DNA of 64,000 nt. It comes from Paraburkholderia dioscoreae (GTDB taxonomy: Bacteria; Pseudomonadota; Gammaproteobacteria; Burkholderiales; Burkholderiaceae). The DNA lies in NCBI RefSeq assembly GCF_902459535.1, contig NZ_LR699553.1, forward strand, positions 2,356,001 through 2,420,000, written 5' to 3'. The position numbers and the translations under genes are program-made. The notes beneath the pieces were generated by a model. It was not told where the DNA came from and ran no database searches. It saw only the letters and a list, made by a program, of their open reading frames with translations. Numbering within the stretch: position 1 is the first letter of the stretch; every line of letters begins with the position of its first letter. This document shows positions 26,553 to 35,114 of this stretch, piece by piece.

Positions 26553-29143
26553 GAACGCCGGCCTCCCGCCAGCAATGACAGGTCCGCGAGTGTGAAGAAC
26601 ACGCCCACCGAACCCGACGCCGCGAGATAACGCGGCTCCCAATGCGGCTGGAACTTGCTCTTGAAAGCACGCAGTCCGCGGAAGTTATAGAAACGGCCGC
26701 CAAAGCGCCACACCATGCCGGCAAGCCGGTGCCAGCGCGAGGCGAGCGGCGTGGGCTGCATGCCGGACAGCGGCGCGATGCCGAGACTGAGCGAGCGGAA
26801 ACCCGCCTGCTTCAGATGCAGCGCGAGTTGCGTGAACAGATATTCCATTGCATACGGCGACGCGCTTTCCACATGACGCATCACGCCGACCGTCGCTTCG
26901 GTGTTCATATCGGTCGTCATGAAGGTGACGAACGCGGCCGGCACGCCGTTCTGGCGCACCAGCATCACCGATTGCGCGGCGAGGTACTCGTCCGTGAAAG
27001 CGGCGACCGAGAAGCTCTTTTCGCGCGCGTCGCGGCTGCCGAGCCAGCCATCGGAAATCCCGCGCAGCGTTTCGAGCGACGCGGGCACGTTCGCCTGATC
27101 GATCACTTCGACGGTGAAGCCATCACGCTCGCCGCGTTTGAGCGCATAGCGAAGATGCGCGCGATGCGAGCCCTTCAGATCGAAGTCGTCCAGAACGATA
27201 TGCGCTTCCTCGCCGAGTTTCATCAGCGTGAGACCGGCGTCGAGATAAAGCGGCAAGGCGTTGGCGCGCACCTGATAGAACGCCGCGCGCCCGCCATGTG
27301 CATGCGCGAGCGCGACGAACTTGCCGATCAGGCCGGCCCACTCTTCGCGCGGACCCACCGGATCGTGCAAAGCGGCCCACGTGCGGCCGTATTTCGCGTA
27401 CATCAGGAAAGCCTGGCGCGACTCGGAAAACAGGAAGCTCTTGTCGCCCATCAGCGCAAGACCGGCGTCGCTGCGCTCCTGCGCACGGACGATGCGCGCC
27501 GCGTCGTGCAGATCTTCGGGCGCCGGCTTGACGAAGCGGCCCGGCGCGGGACGCAACAGTTGCCAGAAAGAGAACGTCGCGGCAAAGAGGCTTGCGGCCA
27601 GCGTCGCGCGCAGCGCACGCGGCGCGCGTTCGTCGAAGGCGAATTGCCACCACAGGTCGCGCGTGTACGGCACGTCGCGGAAAGCAAACAGCATGACCCA
27701 CGTGGCGAGCATCAGCACCATCGCCACCGAGACCAGCCAGCCCGCCGTAAAGCGCTCCGCGAACAGCGACGAATGACGGTTGAAACGCTCGCGCGTGGAC
27801 AGCAGCAGCACGATCAGCATGCCGAGCACGCCCGCTTCCACGAACGCAAGACCTTTGGTCAATGACAACGCGAGACTCAGCACGGCCAGCAGGAGCGTCA
27901 TCCACCACGCGGCGTCCAGCCGCCGCAGCAAACCACGCGCGACGAACAGCAGCAGCACGCCGAGCACGCTGCAAAGCATCTGTGAGCTTTCGAGCACCCA
28001 TAGCGGCAGCACGTCGCGCAGAATACGGATGCGTTGCCAGAATGCGGGCGTCGCGCTGGATATCACCAACATGCCGCCCACCACGAACGTGACGAGACTC
28101 AGGAACAGCGGCGCAAGCTTCGACGCGGCGGCCGCATGCTGCAGCGGCAGACGGCTTTTCAGCGCACGTCCTTCGAAACCGGCCAGCAACGCGGCCGAGA
28201 CGATCAACGGGACACCGAAGTAAATCGCCCGATACGCAAGCAGAGCGGCAACCATCTGATGCGTTTGCACGCTGCCGTTCAGCGTGAATACCATCGCCGC
28301 CTCGAACACGCCGACGCCGCCCGGCGTATGGCCGATCATACCGAGCAGCATGGCCGCGGCATAGACCGTGATGAAGGTCACGAAGCTCACGTCCGCATGC
28401 GGCAGCAACGCCCACAGCGCAAGGCCGGCGGCCACCACGTCGAGCACTGCGAGCGCCACTTGCGCGAGCAGATCGCGGCGTGCGGGAAGGTCGAACGAGA
28501 GCCACTGCCAGCGCGTTCGAAGCGGGCGCGTTTCGCTGCGGCATGCGGCGGCCGCCAGCCCGAGCACGACGAGCAGCACCGCGCCGCTCCAGCGCAGCGC
28601 GACGGGCTCGAGGTGCAGCATCGGCGCGAGCGTGCCGGCGAGGCCGAGCATGCCGAGCGCCGTCATCAGCACCAGCGCGAGCGCGAGCGACACACTCGTG
28701 AACACCGTCATGCGCCCGATCTGCGCAGGCGTGACGCTCGCCACGCTGTAGACGCGCGCGCGCACGGCGCCGCCTGTGAGCGCGCCGAAACCAGTCGCGT
28801 TGCCGAGCGCGGAGCCTGCGGTCGCGCCGATCCACAGTGCCACACGCGGAACGACCACACCCAGATAGCGCAAGCCGACGGCGTCGCGGCCGACCAGCGC
28901 CACGTAACTGAGCGCAGTGGCGCCGAGCGCGGCGACCCACTCGCCGGCCGTCAGTTCACGCAACTGACGCATCACCGAGCGATAGTCCACGGCTTGCGAG
29001 AGATGTTGCAAGACGACCAGCAGCAGCACGCCAATCACGAGTGCGAGAACGGGCGAGAGAAGCCCCCGGTTACCGAGCGTTTTCGATGCACGGTCGAACA
29101 TCGCGCCTAGCCGGTCGAATTTATTGTTATATCGATGGAACAT
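26549..29143 (-). CDS. lpiA: Bifunctional lysyl-phosphatidylglycerol synthase/flippase (LpiA/MprF type)
   Basis: An 864-residue membrane protein. The first 540 residues carry about 14 hydrophobic segments of the flippase module, including IGHTPGGVGVFEAAMVF; the C-terminal 300 residues form the soluble DUF2156 lysyl-transferase domain (PAPEDLHDAARIVRAQ; SLSLGIAPLSGM). The enzyme transfers lysine from lysyl-tRNA to phosphatidylglycerol and flips the product, lowering membrane negative charge. The start is uncertain: TTG 29149, ATG 29143 and ATG 29101 are in frame, and none has a strong ribosome-binding site. It overlaps acvB by four bases. Confidence 0.9.
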   Translation of the reverse strand: MFHRYNNKFDRLGAMFDRASKTLGNRGLLSPVLALVIGVLLLVVLQHLSQAVDYRSVMRQLRELTAGEWVAALGATALSYVALVGRDAVGLRYLGVVVPRVALWIGATAGSALGNATGFGALTGGAVRARVYSVASVTPAQIGRMTVFTSVSLALALVLMTALGMLGLAGTLAPMLHLEPVALRWSGAVLLVVLGLAAAACRSETRPLRTRWQWLSFDLPARRDLLAQVALAVLDVVAAGLALWALLPHADVSFVTFITVYAAAMLLGMIGHTPGGVGVFEAAMVFTLNGSVQTHQMVAALLAYRAIYFGVPLIVSAALLAGFEGRALKSRLPLQHAAAASKLAPLFLSLVTFVVGGMLVISSATPAFWQRIRILRDVLPLWVLESSQMLCSVLGVLLLFVARGLLRRLDAAWWMTLLLAVLSLALSLTKGLAFVEAGVLGMLIVLLLSTRERFNRHSSLFAERFTAGWLVSVAMVLMLATWVMLFAFRDVPYTRDLWWQFAFDERAPRALRATLAASLFAATFSFWQLLRPAPGRFVKPAPEDLHDAARIVRAQERSDAGLALMGDKSFLFSESRQAFLMYAKYGRTWAALHDPVGPREEWAGLIGKFVALAHAHGGRAAFYQVRANALPLYLDAGLTLMKLGEEAHIVLDDFDLKGSHRAHLRYALKRGERDGFTVEVIDQANVPASLETLRGISDGWLGSRDAREKSFSVAAFTDEYLAAQSVMLVRQNGVPAAFVTFMTTDMNTEATVGVMRHVESASPYAMEYLFTQLALHLKQAGFRSLSLGIAPLSGMQPTPLASRWHRLAGMVWRFGGRFYNFRGLRAFKSKFQPHWEPRYLAASGSVGVFFTLADLSLLAGGRRS

Positions 29144-29861
29144 GGTCAATGCAGGGCCTTGCTTGGAACTGTCACGACGACGATTCGTCAGCCGCGGCGT
29201 CGCCTGTTATTGGCGATTTACAAATGGATAACGGCACAGGGGTAAAAAGGTTGACAGTTCCAGCCTTGTCGCGGGGTTTAACCTGGGCCGTCGAATCTGA
29301 ATGCCGCGCGCGGCGTGGCAACGCGAAACGCTTGAATGAAACGGTCGATATTGCCGACCGGGTGGCAATGACGCGCGCCGGGTATCGACAGGGGCTGGAG
29401 TTTAAACGCTATTTGCGCGCCGCGAATGAAGAATCGACGCCATGTGGTAACGGCGGATCAGGATTGGGTAATGGCGCACGCGTATTGGAGCGGTCTAATG
29501 GCTATGACGCTTTTTGGGAAGCGCATTGGCCACGAGAGCGACCGGGGAGCGCGGGGCAGCGCCGGTTGTTGTCGAGCGGCGCCCACAACTCATTCATGCA
29601 GGGCCATGCGAGTCCGTATCGCATGAGCATGATGCAAACAGCACGGTGTAGCCCATGCGTGACATGCCGCCCGTATGCGCGAGGCGCCCATGGGCGATCG
29701 GCCGATGGCGTTCGAACCCAAATAACAGGCGTGAAAGACGCGTTGAAATGACACGAGATCGATACGGCGGCGCCATAACAGCGGCAGCGCAGACGCAGCG
29801 CGTTTGCGCGCCCTGCTCGGCTGCCGTCAGTCGGCGCGCGGGTGGCGTTCGGGCGTCTGTA
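29144..29861. other. 718-bp intergenic region left of a small minus-strand gene
   Basis: No credible gene. A plus-strand frame of about 236 codons crosses it, but it begins inside lpiA on the opposite strand and has no ribosome-binding site or family resemblance. The region must contain the lpiA promoter. Confidence 0.55.
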
Positions 29862-30014
29862 TTACTGCGGACGGCGATACGCTTCAGCGATCACGGCGCA
29901 GTTTTGCAGGTGCAGATTGAGTGCATGCAGCGCCAGTGCGCGCAGTTTGCCGAAGAACGTCTTGTTGGTGGCGGCAGTAGCGTGGGCGGCGGCAGCGTTG
30001 GAAGCGGTGTTCAT
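29862..30014 (-). CDS. Small basic protein of unknown function (50 aa)
   Basis: A 50-residue ORF too short for routine calling: MNTASNAAAAHATAAT, then KTFFGKLRALALHALNLHL and a tail ending AEAYRRPQ. An ATGGAG element lies seven bases before the ATG. The upstream DNA has a strong promoter-like pair (TTGCGG, 16 bp, TATAAT) and a partial palindrome at the expected start point. The middle part could form an amphipathic helix. The length and composition are like the short DUF1127-type proteins, but I do not see that motif. The function is unknown. Confidence 0.7.
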   Translation of the reverse strand: MNTASNAAAAHATAATNKTFFGKLRALALHALNLHLQNCAVIAEAYRRPQ

Positions 30015-30029
30015 GGCAGACTCCATTTA

Positions 30030-30060
30030 GGGTTTATACCTAGGCAATAACCCGATTATA
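30030..30060 (-). promoter_or_regulatory. Promoter -10 and partial palindromic operator of the small 50-aa gene
   Basis: On the minus strand a perfect TATAAT (30060-30055) lies 16 bp after TTGCGG. Just downstream, 30030-30053 is an imperfect 24-bp palindrome with GGGTT and AACCC ends and a CCTAGG centre (9 of 12 pairs match). It covers the expected transcription start, a usual position for a repressor site. Confidence 0.6.
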
Positions 30061-30240
30061 GCCAGCTTCTACTGCACCGCAACAAATATCAATAAAGTGG
30101 TGGACCGGGACACCCCAGCGCGCATCGACGATCGGCCTGTCGTAAAAAGGGGGACATCGAAACGTTGTCTTTTAACAACCCGCACCGTACAGGTGCAATA
30201 ATGCCGCTTTGTCCGCGAGCGCCCGACGCAGCCCGCCTCC

Positions 30241-31638
30241 ATGACCGTCGCCCAGAAAGCCCTGATTGCGCCCCTTATCGTCGCGTGTGCGATGTTTATG
30301 GAAAGCGTCGATGCGAATGTGATCGTCACCGCATTACCGGCTATGGCACGCGACTTCGGGCGCGATCCGGTCACGCTGAAAATCGCGGTGACGAGCTATG
30401 TGCTGGGGCTCGGCGTGTTCATCCCCGTGTGCGGCTGGCTCGCCGACCGGTTCGGCGCGCGTACCATCTTCCGCACGGCGATCGGCATCTTCGTGACCGG
30501 CTCGCTGCTGTGCGCCGCGTCGAACTCTCTCGCCACCTTCACGCTCGCGCGCTTCGTGCAGGGGGTCGGCGGCGCGATGATGGTGCCGGTCGGGCGGATC
30601 ATCATCTTTCGCGTGGTGCACAAGGCCGACTTCATCCGCGCGATGAACTACCTGAGCGTCCCGGCGATGCTCGGCCCCGCGGCAGGGCCGCTGCTCGGCG
30701 GTTTCATCACCACGTACCTGCACTGGCGGCTGATTTTTTTCATCAACGTGCCGATCGGCATTCTCGGCATCTATCTGACCAACCGGCACATCGCCAACAC
30801 GCGTGAACCGGATCCCGGTCCGCTCGACTGGATCGGCTTTTTCCTGTCGGCCGCAGGCGCGGTGTTGCTGTTGCTCGGGTTGTCGCTGGTCGGCGGCGAA
30901 CTGATTTCGAACCGCGACGCGTTCGGCATGTGCGCGAGCGGCGCCGTTCTGCTCGCGGCCTACGTCGCCTATGCGCAGCGCGTCCCGCTCCCTCTGCTCG
31001 ATCTGCGCTTTTTCAAGGTACCCACGTTCCAGGCGAGCGTGCTTGGCGGTTCGCTGTTTCGTATCGGCCTCGGCGCGCTGCCGTTCCTGTTGCCGCTGAT
31101 GCTGCAGGAAGGCCACGGCATGAGCGCGTTCGAATCCGGTCTGATCACCTGCGCGTCCGCATTCGGCGGCATGTTCATGCGCACGGTCGCTTCGAGCGTG
31201 CTGCATCGCTTCGGCTTCCGTTCGGTGCTGGTGGTCAACGCCGCGTTGTCGGGGCTTTCTATCGCGGCTTGCGGCCTGTTCTTTCCCGGCACGCCGACCT
31301 GGATCATCTGGGCGATCGTGCTGCTCGGCGGGTTCTTCCCCGCGTTGCAGTTCACCAGTCTGAACTCGCTGACTTACGCGGAGATTGCCAGCCGCGACGT
31401 GGGCCGCGCCACCAGTCTCGGCAGCGTCGTGCAGCAGATGTCGCTGGGGTTGGGCGTGACAATCGGCGGTATCGTGCTGCAGATTTCGCGCGTGCTGCAC
31501 GGACATCCCGGCCTCATGTGGTCGGATTTCTGGCCGGCGTTTCTGGTGGTGGGCCTGTGCTCGTTCGCGTCGATTCCGGTCACGCTGCGCATGCCGCATC
31601 GCGCGGGCGAGGAAATCTCGCGCGGCGGCCGCGGCTGA
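30241..31638 (+). CDS. DHA2-family MFS multidrug exporter (EmrB/QacA type)
   Basis: A 465-residue transporter with about 14 hydrophobic segments. It has the family motif in helix 1 (ESVDANVIVTALPAMARDF, with the acidic residues of motif D1), motif A (GWLADRFGARTIF) and the helix 5 motif C-like stretch GPAAGPLLGGF. Members of this group export drugs, dyes or organic acids using the proton gradient. There is no obvious ribosome-binding site before ATG 30241. A paralogue lies at 41.5 kb. It is divergent from the small 50-aa gene. The substrate is unknown. Confidence 0.9.
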   Translation: MTVAQKALIAPLIVACAMFMESVDANVIVTALPAMARDFGRDPVTLKIAVTSYVLGLGVFIPVCGWLADRFGARTIFRTAIGIFVTGSLLCAASNSLATFTLARFVQGVGGAMMVPVGRIIIFRVVHKADFIRAMNYLSVPAMLGPAAGPLLGGFITTYLHWRLIFFINVPIGILGIYLTNRHIANTREPDPGPLDWIGFFLSAAGAVLLLLGLSLVGGELISNRDAFGMCASGAVLLAAYVAYAQRVPLPLLDLRFFKVPTFQASVLGGSLFRIGLGALPFLLPLMLQEGHGMSAFESGLITCASAFGGMFMRTVASSVLHRFGFRSVLVVNAALSGLSIAACGLFFPGTPTWIIWAIVLLGGFFPALQFTSLNSLTYAEIASRDVGRATSLGSVVQQMSLGLGVTIGGIVLQISRVLHGHPGLMWSDFWPAFLVVGLCSFASIPVTLRMPHRAGEEISRGGRG

Positions 31639-31639
31639 C

Positions 31640-31707
31640 CGATCGTACCGGTCGCCGCCGTCGCCGGCCGGCTTCACGATCGCACCGGCCGCCGCCGGCC
31701 GGCTTCA
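31640..31707. repeat. Two imperfect tandem copies of a ~37-bp GC-rich unit
   Basis: The unit at 31640-31676 is repeated at 31677-31707 with a six-base deletion and a few substitutions; both copies begin CGATCG and end GGCCGGCTTCA. The second copy reaches into the stop codon of the DUF421 gene. It looks like a local duplication. Confidence 0.8.
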
Positions 31708-32199
31708 GAGCTTCTTGCGGATCACGCTCACTTCGCCATTGCGTTCGAGAATTGCCGCGGCGACGTTATCCATCGAACGTGAACCGGTCTTCTGGCGCAC
31801 GCTTTCCTGCACATCGGTCGGCGTGATGAGCGCCGCGTCCATTTCGCGCGCGTTGAATGCGCCGTTGCTGAACACCTCGCGTTCGACGCCGCCGACCAGC
31901 CGTTCCAGCGCCGGCGAGCGCATGCATGCCCACGCCAGCAACCGATGGCACGCAACGATCACGAACGACGCCACCACGGTCGCGACAAACGGCGACGCAC
32001 CGACAATGGCCCGGCTCAACGTCGCGCCGAGCAGGATCACCACCACCGAATCGAATGGCGAGCGCTGTCCGAACGAGCGCCGGCCCGAGATCCGGATCAG
32101 CACCAATGCGACAAGGAACACGACGATCGAGCGTATGCCCATCTGGAGCGGGTCGAGCGTCCTGCCCTGACCGAACAGCAGGGAGATTGTGTCCATCAT
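31705..32199 (-). CDS. DUF421 (YetF-like) membrane protein
   Basis: A 164-residue protein with three N-terminal membrane helices (about residues 20-95) and a small cytoplasmic domain, the layout of the DUF421/YetF family. Signatures are LIRISGRRSFGQRSPFD and the SRAIVGASPF loop, then a C-terminal domain with VFSNGAFNAREM. The family's biochemical role is not settled. It converges with the DHA2 exporter, and a 13-bp tandem repeat lies just upstream of its start. Confidence 0.88.
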   Translation of the reverse strand: MMDTISLLFGQGRTLDPLQMGIRSIVVFLVALVLIRISGRRSFGQRSPFDSVVVILLGATLSRAIVGASPFVATVVASFVIVACHRLLAWACMRSPALERLVGGVEREVFSNGAFNAREMDAALITPTDVQESVRQKTGSRSMDNVAAAILERNGEVSVIRKKL

Positions 32200-32307
32200 G
32201 CCGCCCTCCTCGCGGCGTGCAGCCGTCTTTGATAGTGTGCGGTCAAATCGGTTTTGCGGCGCTGCTCGCTCAAGCTTTCACGCGCTTTCTCTCGCCCGCT
32301 TTGCCAA

Positions 32308-32436
32308 GCCGCTTCACCGAGCGTTTTGTCGCGCCGTTTTACCAACCCGTTTTGCCGAGCCGTTTTACAGAGCCGTTTTACAGAGCCGTTTCACAGAGCC
32401 GTTTCACAGAGCCGTTTTACCGCGCCCCTTCACCGC
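32308..32436. repeat. Ten tandem copies of a 13-bp repeat, consensus GCCGTTTTACAGA
   Basis: Units run at 13-bp spacing from 32308 to 32436 (one unit is 12 bp). The central four (32359-32410) differ only at one position (GCCGTTTTACAGA or GCCGTTTCACAGA), and the outer ones are more degenerate. The array fills most of the 256-bp gap between a glycosyltransferase stop and the DUF421 start, both on the minus strand. There are no spacers, so it is not CRISPR. Confidence 0.92.
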
Positions 32437-32455
32437 GCCGCTCCATCCACCCGCG

Positions 32456-33109
32456 TTACCCCACCGCCCACGCCGCCAGCGTATCGCCGAACCCACCCCG
32501 CGCACGAGCTGCCGCGCGTGCGCTCGTGATCACGCGCGGCGCCGCGCTCCACGCAATGCGAGCTCCGATCGCAATCAGCCGGTCGACCAGCGCGACATCC
32601 TCGCTGCACGTGAGCGGCGGAAACCCGCCCGCGCGCCGGTACGCATCGGCCGACACGCCGAGATTCGCCCCGTGGATGTGGCGATGACCGTCGGCGTCCA
32701 TGTATGTCTTGCGGAAATATTCACGCACGCTATGCGGATGCGGAGTCCAGTCGTCGACGGCAATCGAGCCGCACACCGCGTCCGCCTCCAGCGAAAGCTG
32801 CGCAACCAGCCAGCCTGGCGACACGCGGCTATCGGCATCGGTAAACGCGAGCCAGCGCGCGCCGTCCGCGAGCAGAAAGTCCGCGCCGCTCGCGCGCGCA
32901 ATGCCGACATTGCGCGCCTTCAGCGTCAGCGTCTCGACGCCGTAAGCTCGCGCGATCGCGCCGGTGAAGTCGTCGCAGTCGTCGAGCACCACGACGATAC
33001 GCACCGTTTCACACGCCAGTTCCGCATGGCGCGAGGCTTCGATCAAGGCCGCGAGGCAAGGCGCAAGCAACGCCTCTTCGTTATGTGCCGGAACGATCAC
33101 GCCGATCAT
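32456..33109 (-). CDS. Family 2 glycosyltransferase
   Basis: A 217-residue GT-A glycosyltransferase. It begins MIGVIVPAHNEEALL, with the nucleotide-binding Asp in VVLDDCDD and the DxD-type motif WLAFTDADSRVSP; a later SEDVALVDRL matches the catalytic acid region. It has no membrane segments, so it is cytoplasmic. The start ATG overlaps the stop of the methyltransferase gene by four bases, and together with the acyl-CoA dehydrogenase they form one leftward unit. The donor and acceptor are unknown. Confidence 0.88.
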   Translation of the reverse strand: MIGVIVPAHNEEALLAPCLAALIEASRHAELACETVRIVVVLDDCDDFTGAIARAYGVETLTLKARNVGIARASGADFLLADGARWLAFTDADSRVSPGWLVAQLSLEADAVCGSIAVDDWTPHPHSVREYFRKTYMDADGHRHIHGANLGVSADAYRRAGGFPPLTCSEDVALVDRLIAIGARIAWSAAPRVITSARAAARARGGFGDTLAAWAVG

Positions 33110-33711
33110 AGGAGCCCCTCGCGTTGCGCAACCGAACGGGCGTCGCGCGACCAGACGTCGATCAGCAGATCGGCTTCATCGTGATGCGCGAGACGCGACA
33201 GGCCGCAGCGCGCATCGAACAGAGCATGCGCGGCGTCGGCGGATTCGAGCGCTTCGGCGAAGGGCCGGCGCCAATGGCAGGCAAGCAGCGTACCGTCTGT
33301 CGTGAGCGAGGCGGCGATCCGCGCCGCCAGGGTTTCGAGTTCCGCCGCGTCGAGGTAGTAGGCGAATTCGCTGATCACGATCAGATCGAATGGGCCGGCC
33401 TCGGTCGGCCACTCGCGTGGCACCGTGCGCTGTTCGACACGCACCTGCGACGCATCGGCAACGCGCTCGCGCGCAAGCTGCACGGCACGCTCGTGCAGAT
33501 CCGCGGCGAGCAGCGTATCGCAGCGCTTTGCCAGCTCGACGGTCAGTTCGCCGTTCGCGCAGCCGGGTTCGAACGCGTTCCGGTAGCGCGGACGCGGCAG
33601 CAGCGCGAGCGTGAGCGAGCGCTTGCGGCGTTCGTACCAGCCCTCGCGCAGCTTCCACGGATCGTCGCTCCGCTGATAGAGTTCATCGAAGTAAGTTGCC
33701 GGAGAGCTCAT
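33106..33711 (-). CDS. NodS-like class I SAM-dependent methyltransferase
   Basis: A 201-residue methyltransferase of the NodS type. It begins with the characteristic YFDELYQRSDDPWKLREGWY, then motif I (AFEPGCANGELTVELA) and motif II region (PFDLIVISEFAYYLD). NodS N-methylates the deacetylated glucosamine end of lipochitooligosaccharides; relatives outside nod clusters methylate unknown acceptors. GGAGGG precedes the ATG. The next gene, a glycosyltransferase, overlaps it by four bases. No NodB-like deacetylase is present nearby. Confidence 0.86.
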   Translation of the reverse strand: MSSPATYFDELYQRSDDPWKLREGWYERRKRSLTLALLPRPRYRNAFEPGCANGELTVELAKRCDTLLAADLHERAVQLARERVADASQVRVEQRTVPREWPTEAGPFDLIVISEFAYYLDAAELETLAARIAASLTTDGTLLACHWRRPFAEALESADAAHALFDARCGLSRLAHHDEADLLIDVWSRDARSVAQREGLL

Positions 33712-33735
33712 GTCAGCAGCCCTCCGTGCAGCGTG

Positions 33736-34923
33736 TCAGAGCATCCACGGGCCACCTCCGGCATCGCAATCGGCACGGCCCTCGCCTGCCTTGCCCGCTC
33801 CCGCGGCGCCGCTCAGCTCCCCTAGCGCGGCAAGATCGCGCTCCGCGTGGCTCTGTCGCAGAAACACCGGCAGGTCGGCGAGCGCCCGTGCAAAGTGCGC
33901 ATTGCGGCACAACGGACCGGCGCCGAGCGCACGCGTCGCGTGATTCATCACCGTGCTCGCGGCTTCTTCCACCACGAGGCGCGCACGCATCGCCTCGCGC
34001 CGGGAGTCGGCCAGCGGATCGGCGTCGATGTGCGCGGCGGTCTCGCGCAACACTGCCGCCGCGCCGGCCAGGGCGACCTCGACCGCACCGAGATGCGCGA
34101 GGCGATGCGAGTCCGCGCGCTGCGTGGACGCCTCGCGCAGCATCCGGCCGATCTGCGCGGCGGCGCCGTACCAGCACGCGGCGATACCGGCTCCGCCGTG
34201 CCAGAAGCCTGGCCGGCGCACATAAGCGTGCGGGGCGCCGACCAGCGTTGCCGGTGTGCGGTCGAACGTAACGTCGGCGCTCGCCGTGGCCTGCATGCCG
34301 ACCGCTTGCCATTTCGAGGTATCGATCGCGATCGACGGCTGATCCATCGCCACGGCCGCGAGTACCGGTTCACCCTCCAGCCACGCGGTCACGAGCGCAT
34401 GCGTGACGACACCGGCGCCCGAACACCAGGCTTTCGTCCCAGTGAGATGCAGGTCTCCGCCATCGCTTCGGAATCCTACTGTCACTGCCTGCACGCGTGC
34501 CTCGGGCGGCTCCGCTGCCCATACGCCCCAACGGCTTCCCGCTGACGGCTCGGAACCCGGCAATTCCGCGAGAATGGCGAGCGCATCCGTGTGGCCTTCG
34601 AACAGTTTGACCAGTCCGAGATCGCGCGCCGCCACTGCGGCAAGCGCACGCCAGCGCGCGAGCGTATCGCCGTGGCCCGGCAAGGGCATGACCGGCGCAC
34701 GGTCATAACCGCGCTCGACCAGCGCGCGCAACACACCGCCCAACGCGGCGGGGTCGTTCGGATCGAAACGCGTGGCATGCAGATAATCTTCGAGCGGCCC
34801 GGCAAGTTTCGCTTCCTTGCGCGCGTGGCGCGTCGCCGTATGCGGAGCACCGGAGACTGTCAGGCCGGAGCTTTGCGGCGGCCGGGCATTGACGCCGGCC
34901 CTACGATCACGCGTATCTAGCAT
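33736..34923 (-). CDS. Acyl-CoA dehydrogenase-like flavoprotein
   Basis: A 395-residue protein of the acyl-CoA dehydrogenase superfamily, with the middle-domain FAD loop GGDLHLTGTKAWCSGAG and the helical C-terminal domain. The usual catalytic Glu region and C-terminal substrate-binding part are poorly conserved, so the reaction is uncertain. ATG 34923 is preceded by AGGGAGG, and the frame open to 35031 is rejected. It is first in a unit with a NodS-like methyltransferase (24-bp gap) and a glycosyltransferase, which argues for a role in making a decorated sugar or lipid rather than beta-oxidation. Confidence 0.8.
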   Translation of the reverse strand: MLDTRDRRAGVNARPPQSSGLTVSGAPHTATRHARKEAKLAGPLEDYLHATRFDPNDPAALGGVLRALVERGYDRAPVMPLPGHGDTLARWRALAAVAARDLGLVKLFEGHTDALAILAELPGSEPSAGSRWGVWAAEPPEARVQAVTVGFRSDGGDLHLTGTKAWCSGAGVVTHALVTAWLEGEPVLAAVAMDQPSIAIDTSKWQAVGMQATASADVTFDRTPATLVGAPHAYVRRPGFWHGGAGIAACWYGAAAQIGRMLREASTQRADSHRLAHLGAVEVALAGAAAVLRETAAHIDADPLADSRREAMRARLVVEEAASTVMNHATRALGAGPLCRNAHFARALADLPVFLRQSHAERDLAALGELSGAAGAGKAGEGRADCDAGGGPWML

Positions 34924-35114
34924 CGTGCCTCCCTGAAGCTGTTCGATCGGTTGCGAGCGGATCCTCAAGGGGCCGCTGCGCATACGAGGCGGACAGCAAG
35001 CGGCGTGCCTCACACGCCGGACGCCGGACACGCGATGATTTTCTTCAGGGATGCGGATGCGGGCGGGCCTATAAGCCCGCTCTGGTATGAAGGAAGCGCG
35101 CGCTGATTTGAACG

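Noticed and set aside
29041..29751. 236-codon plus-strand frame in the lpiA upstream region
   Set aside because: It starts inside lpiA on the opposite strand, lacks a ribosome-binding site and has mixed composition; not supported as a gene.
30334..31677. 447-codon minus-strand open frame
   Set aside because: Antisense to the other DHA2 exporter, with the same shadow composition.
32308..32436. Possible CRISPR array
   Set aside because: The repeat unit is 13 bp with no spacers and there are no cas genes. It is a simple tandem repeat.
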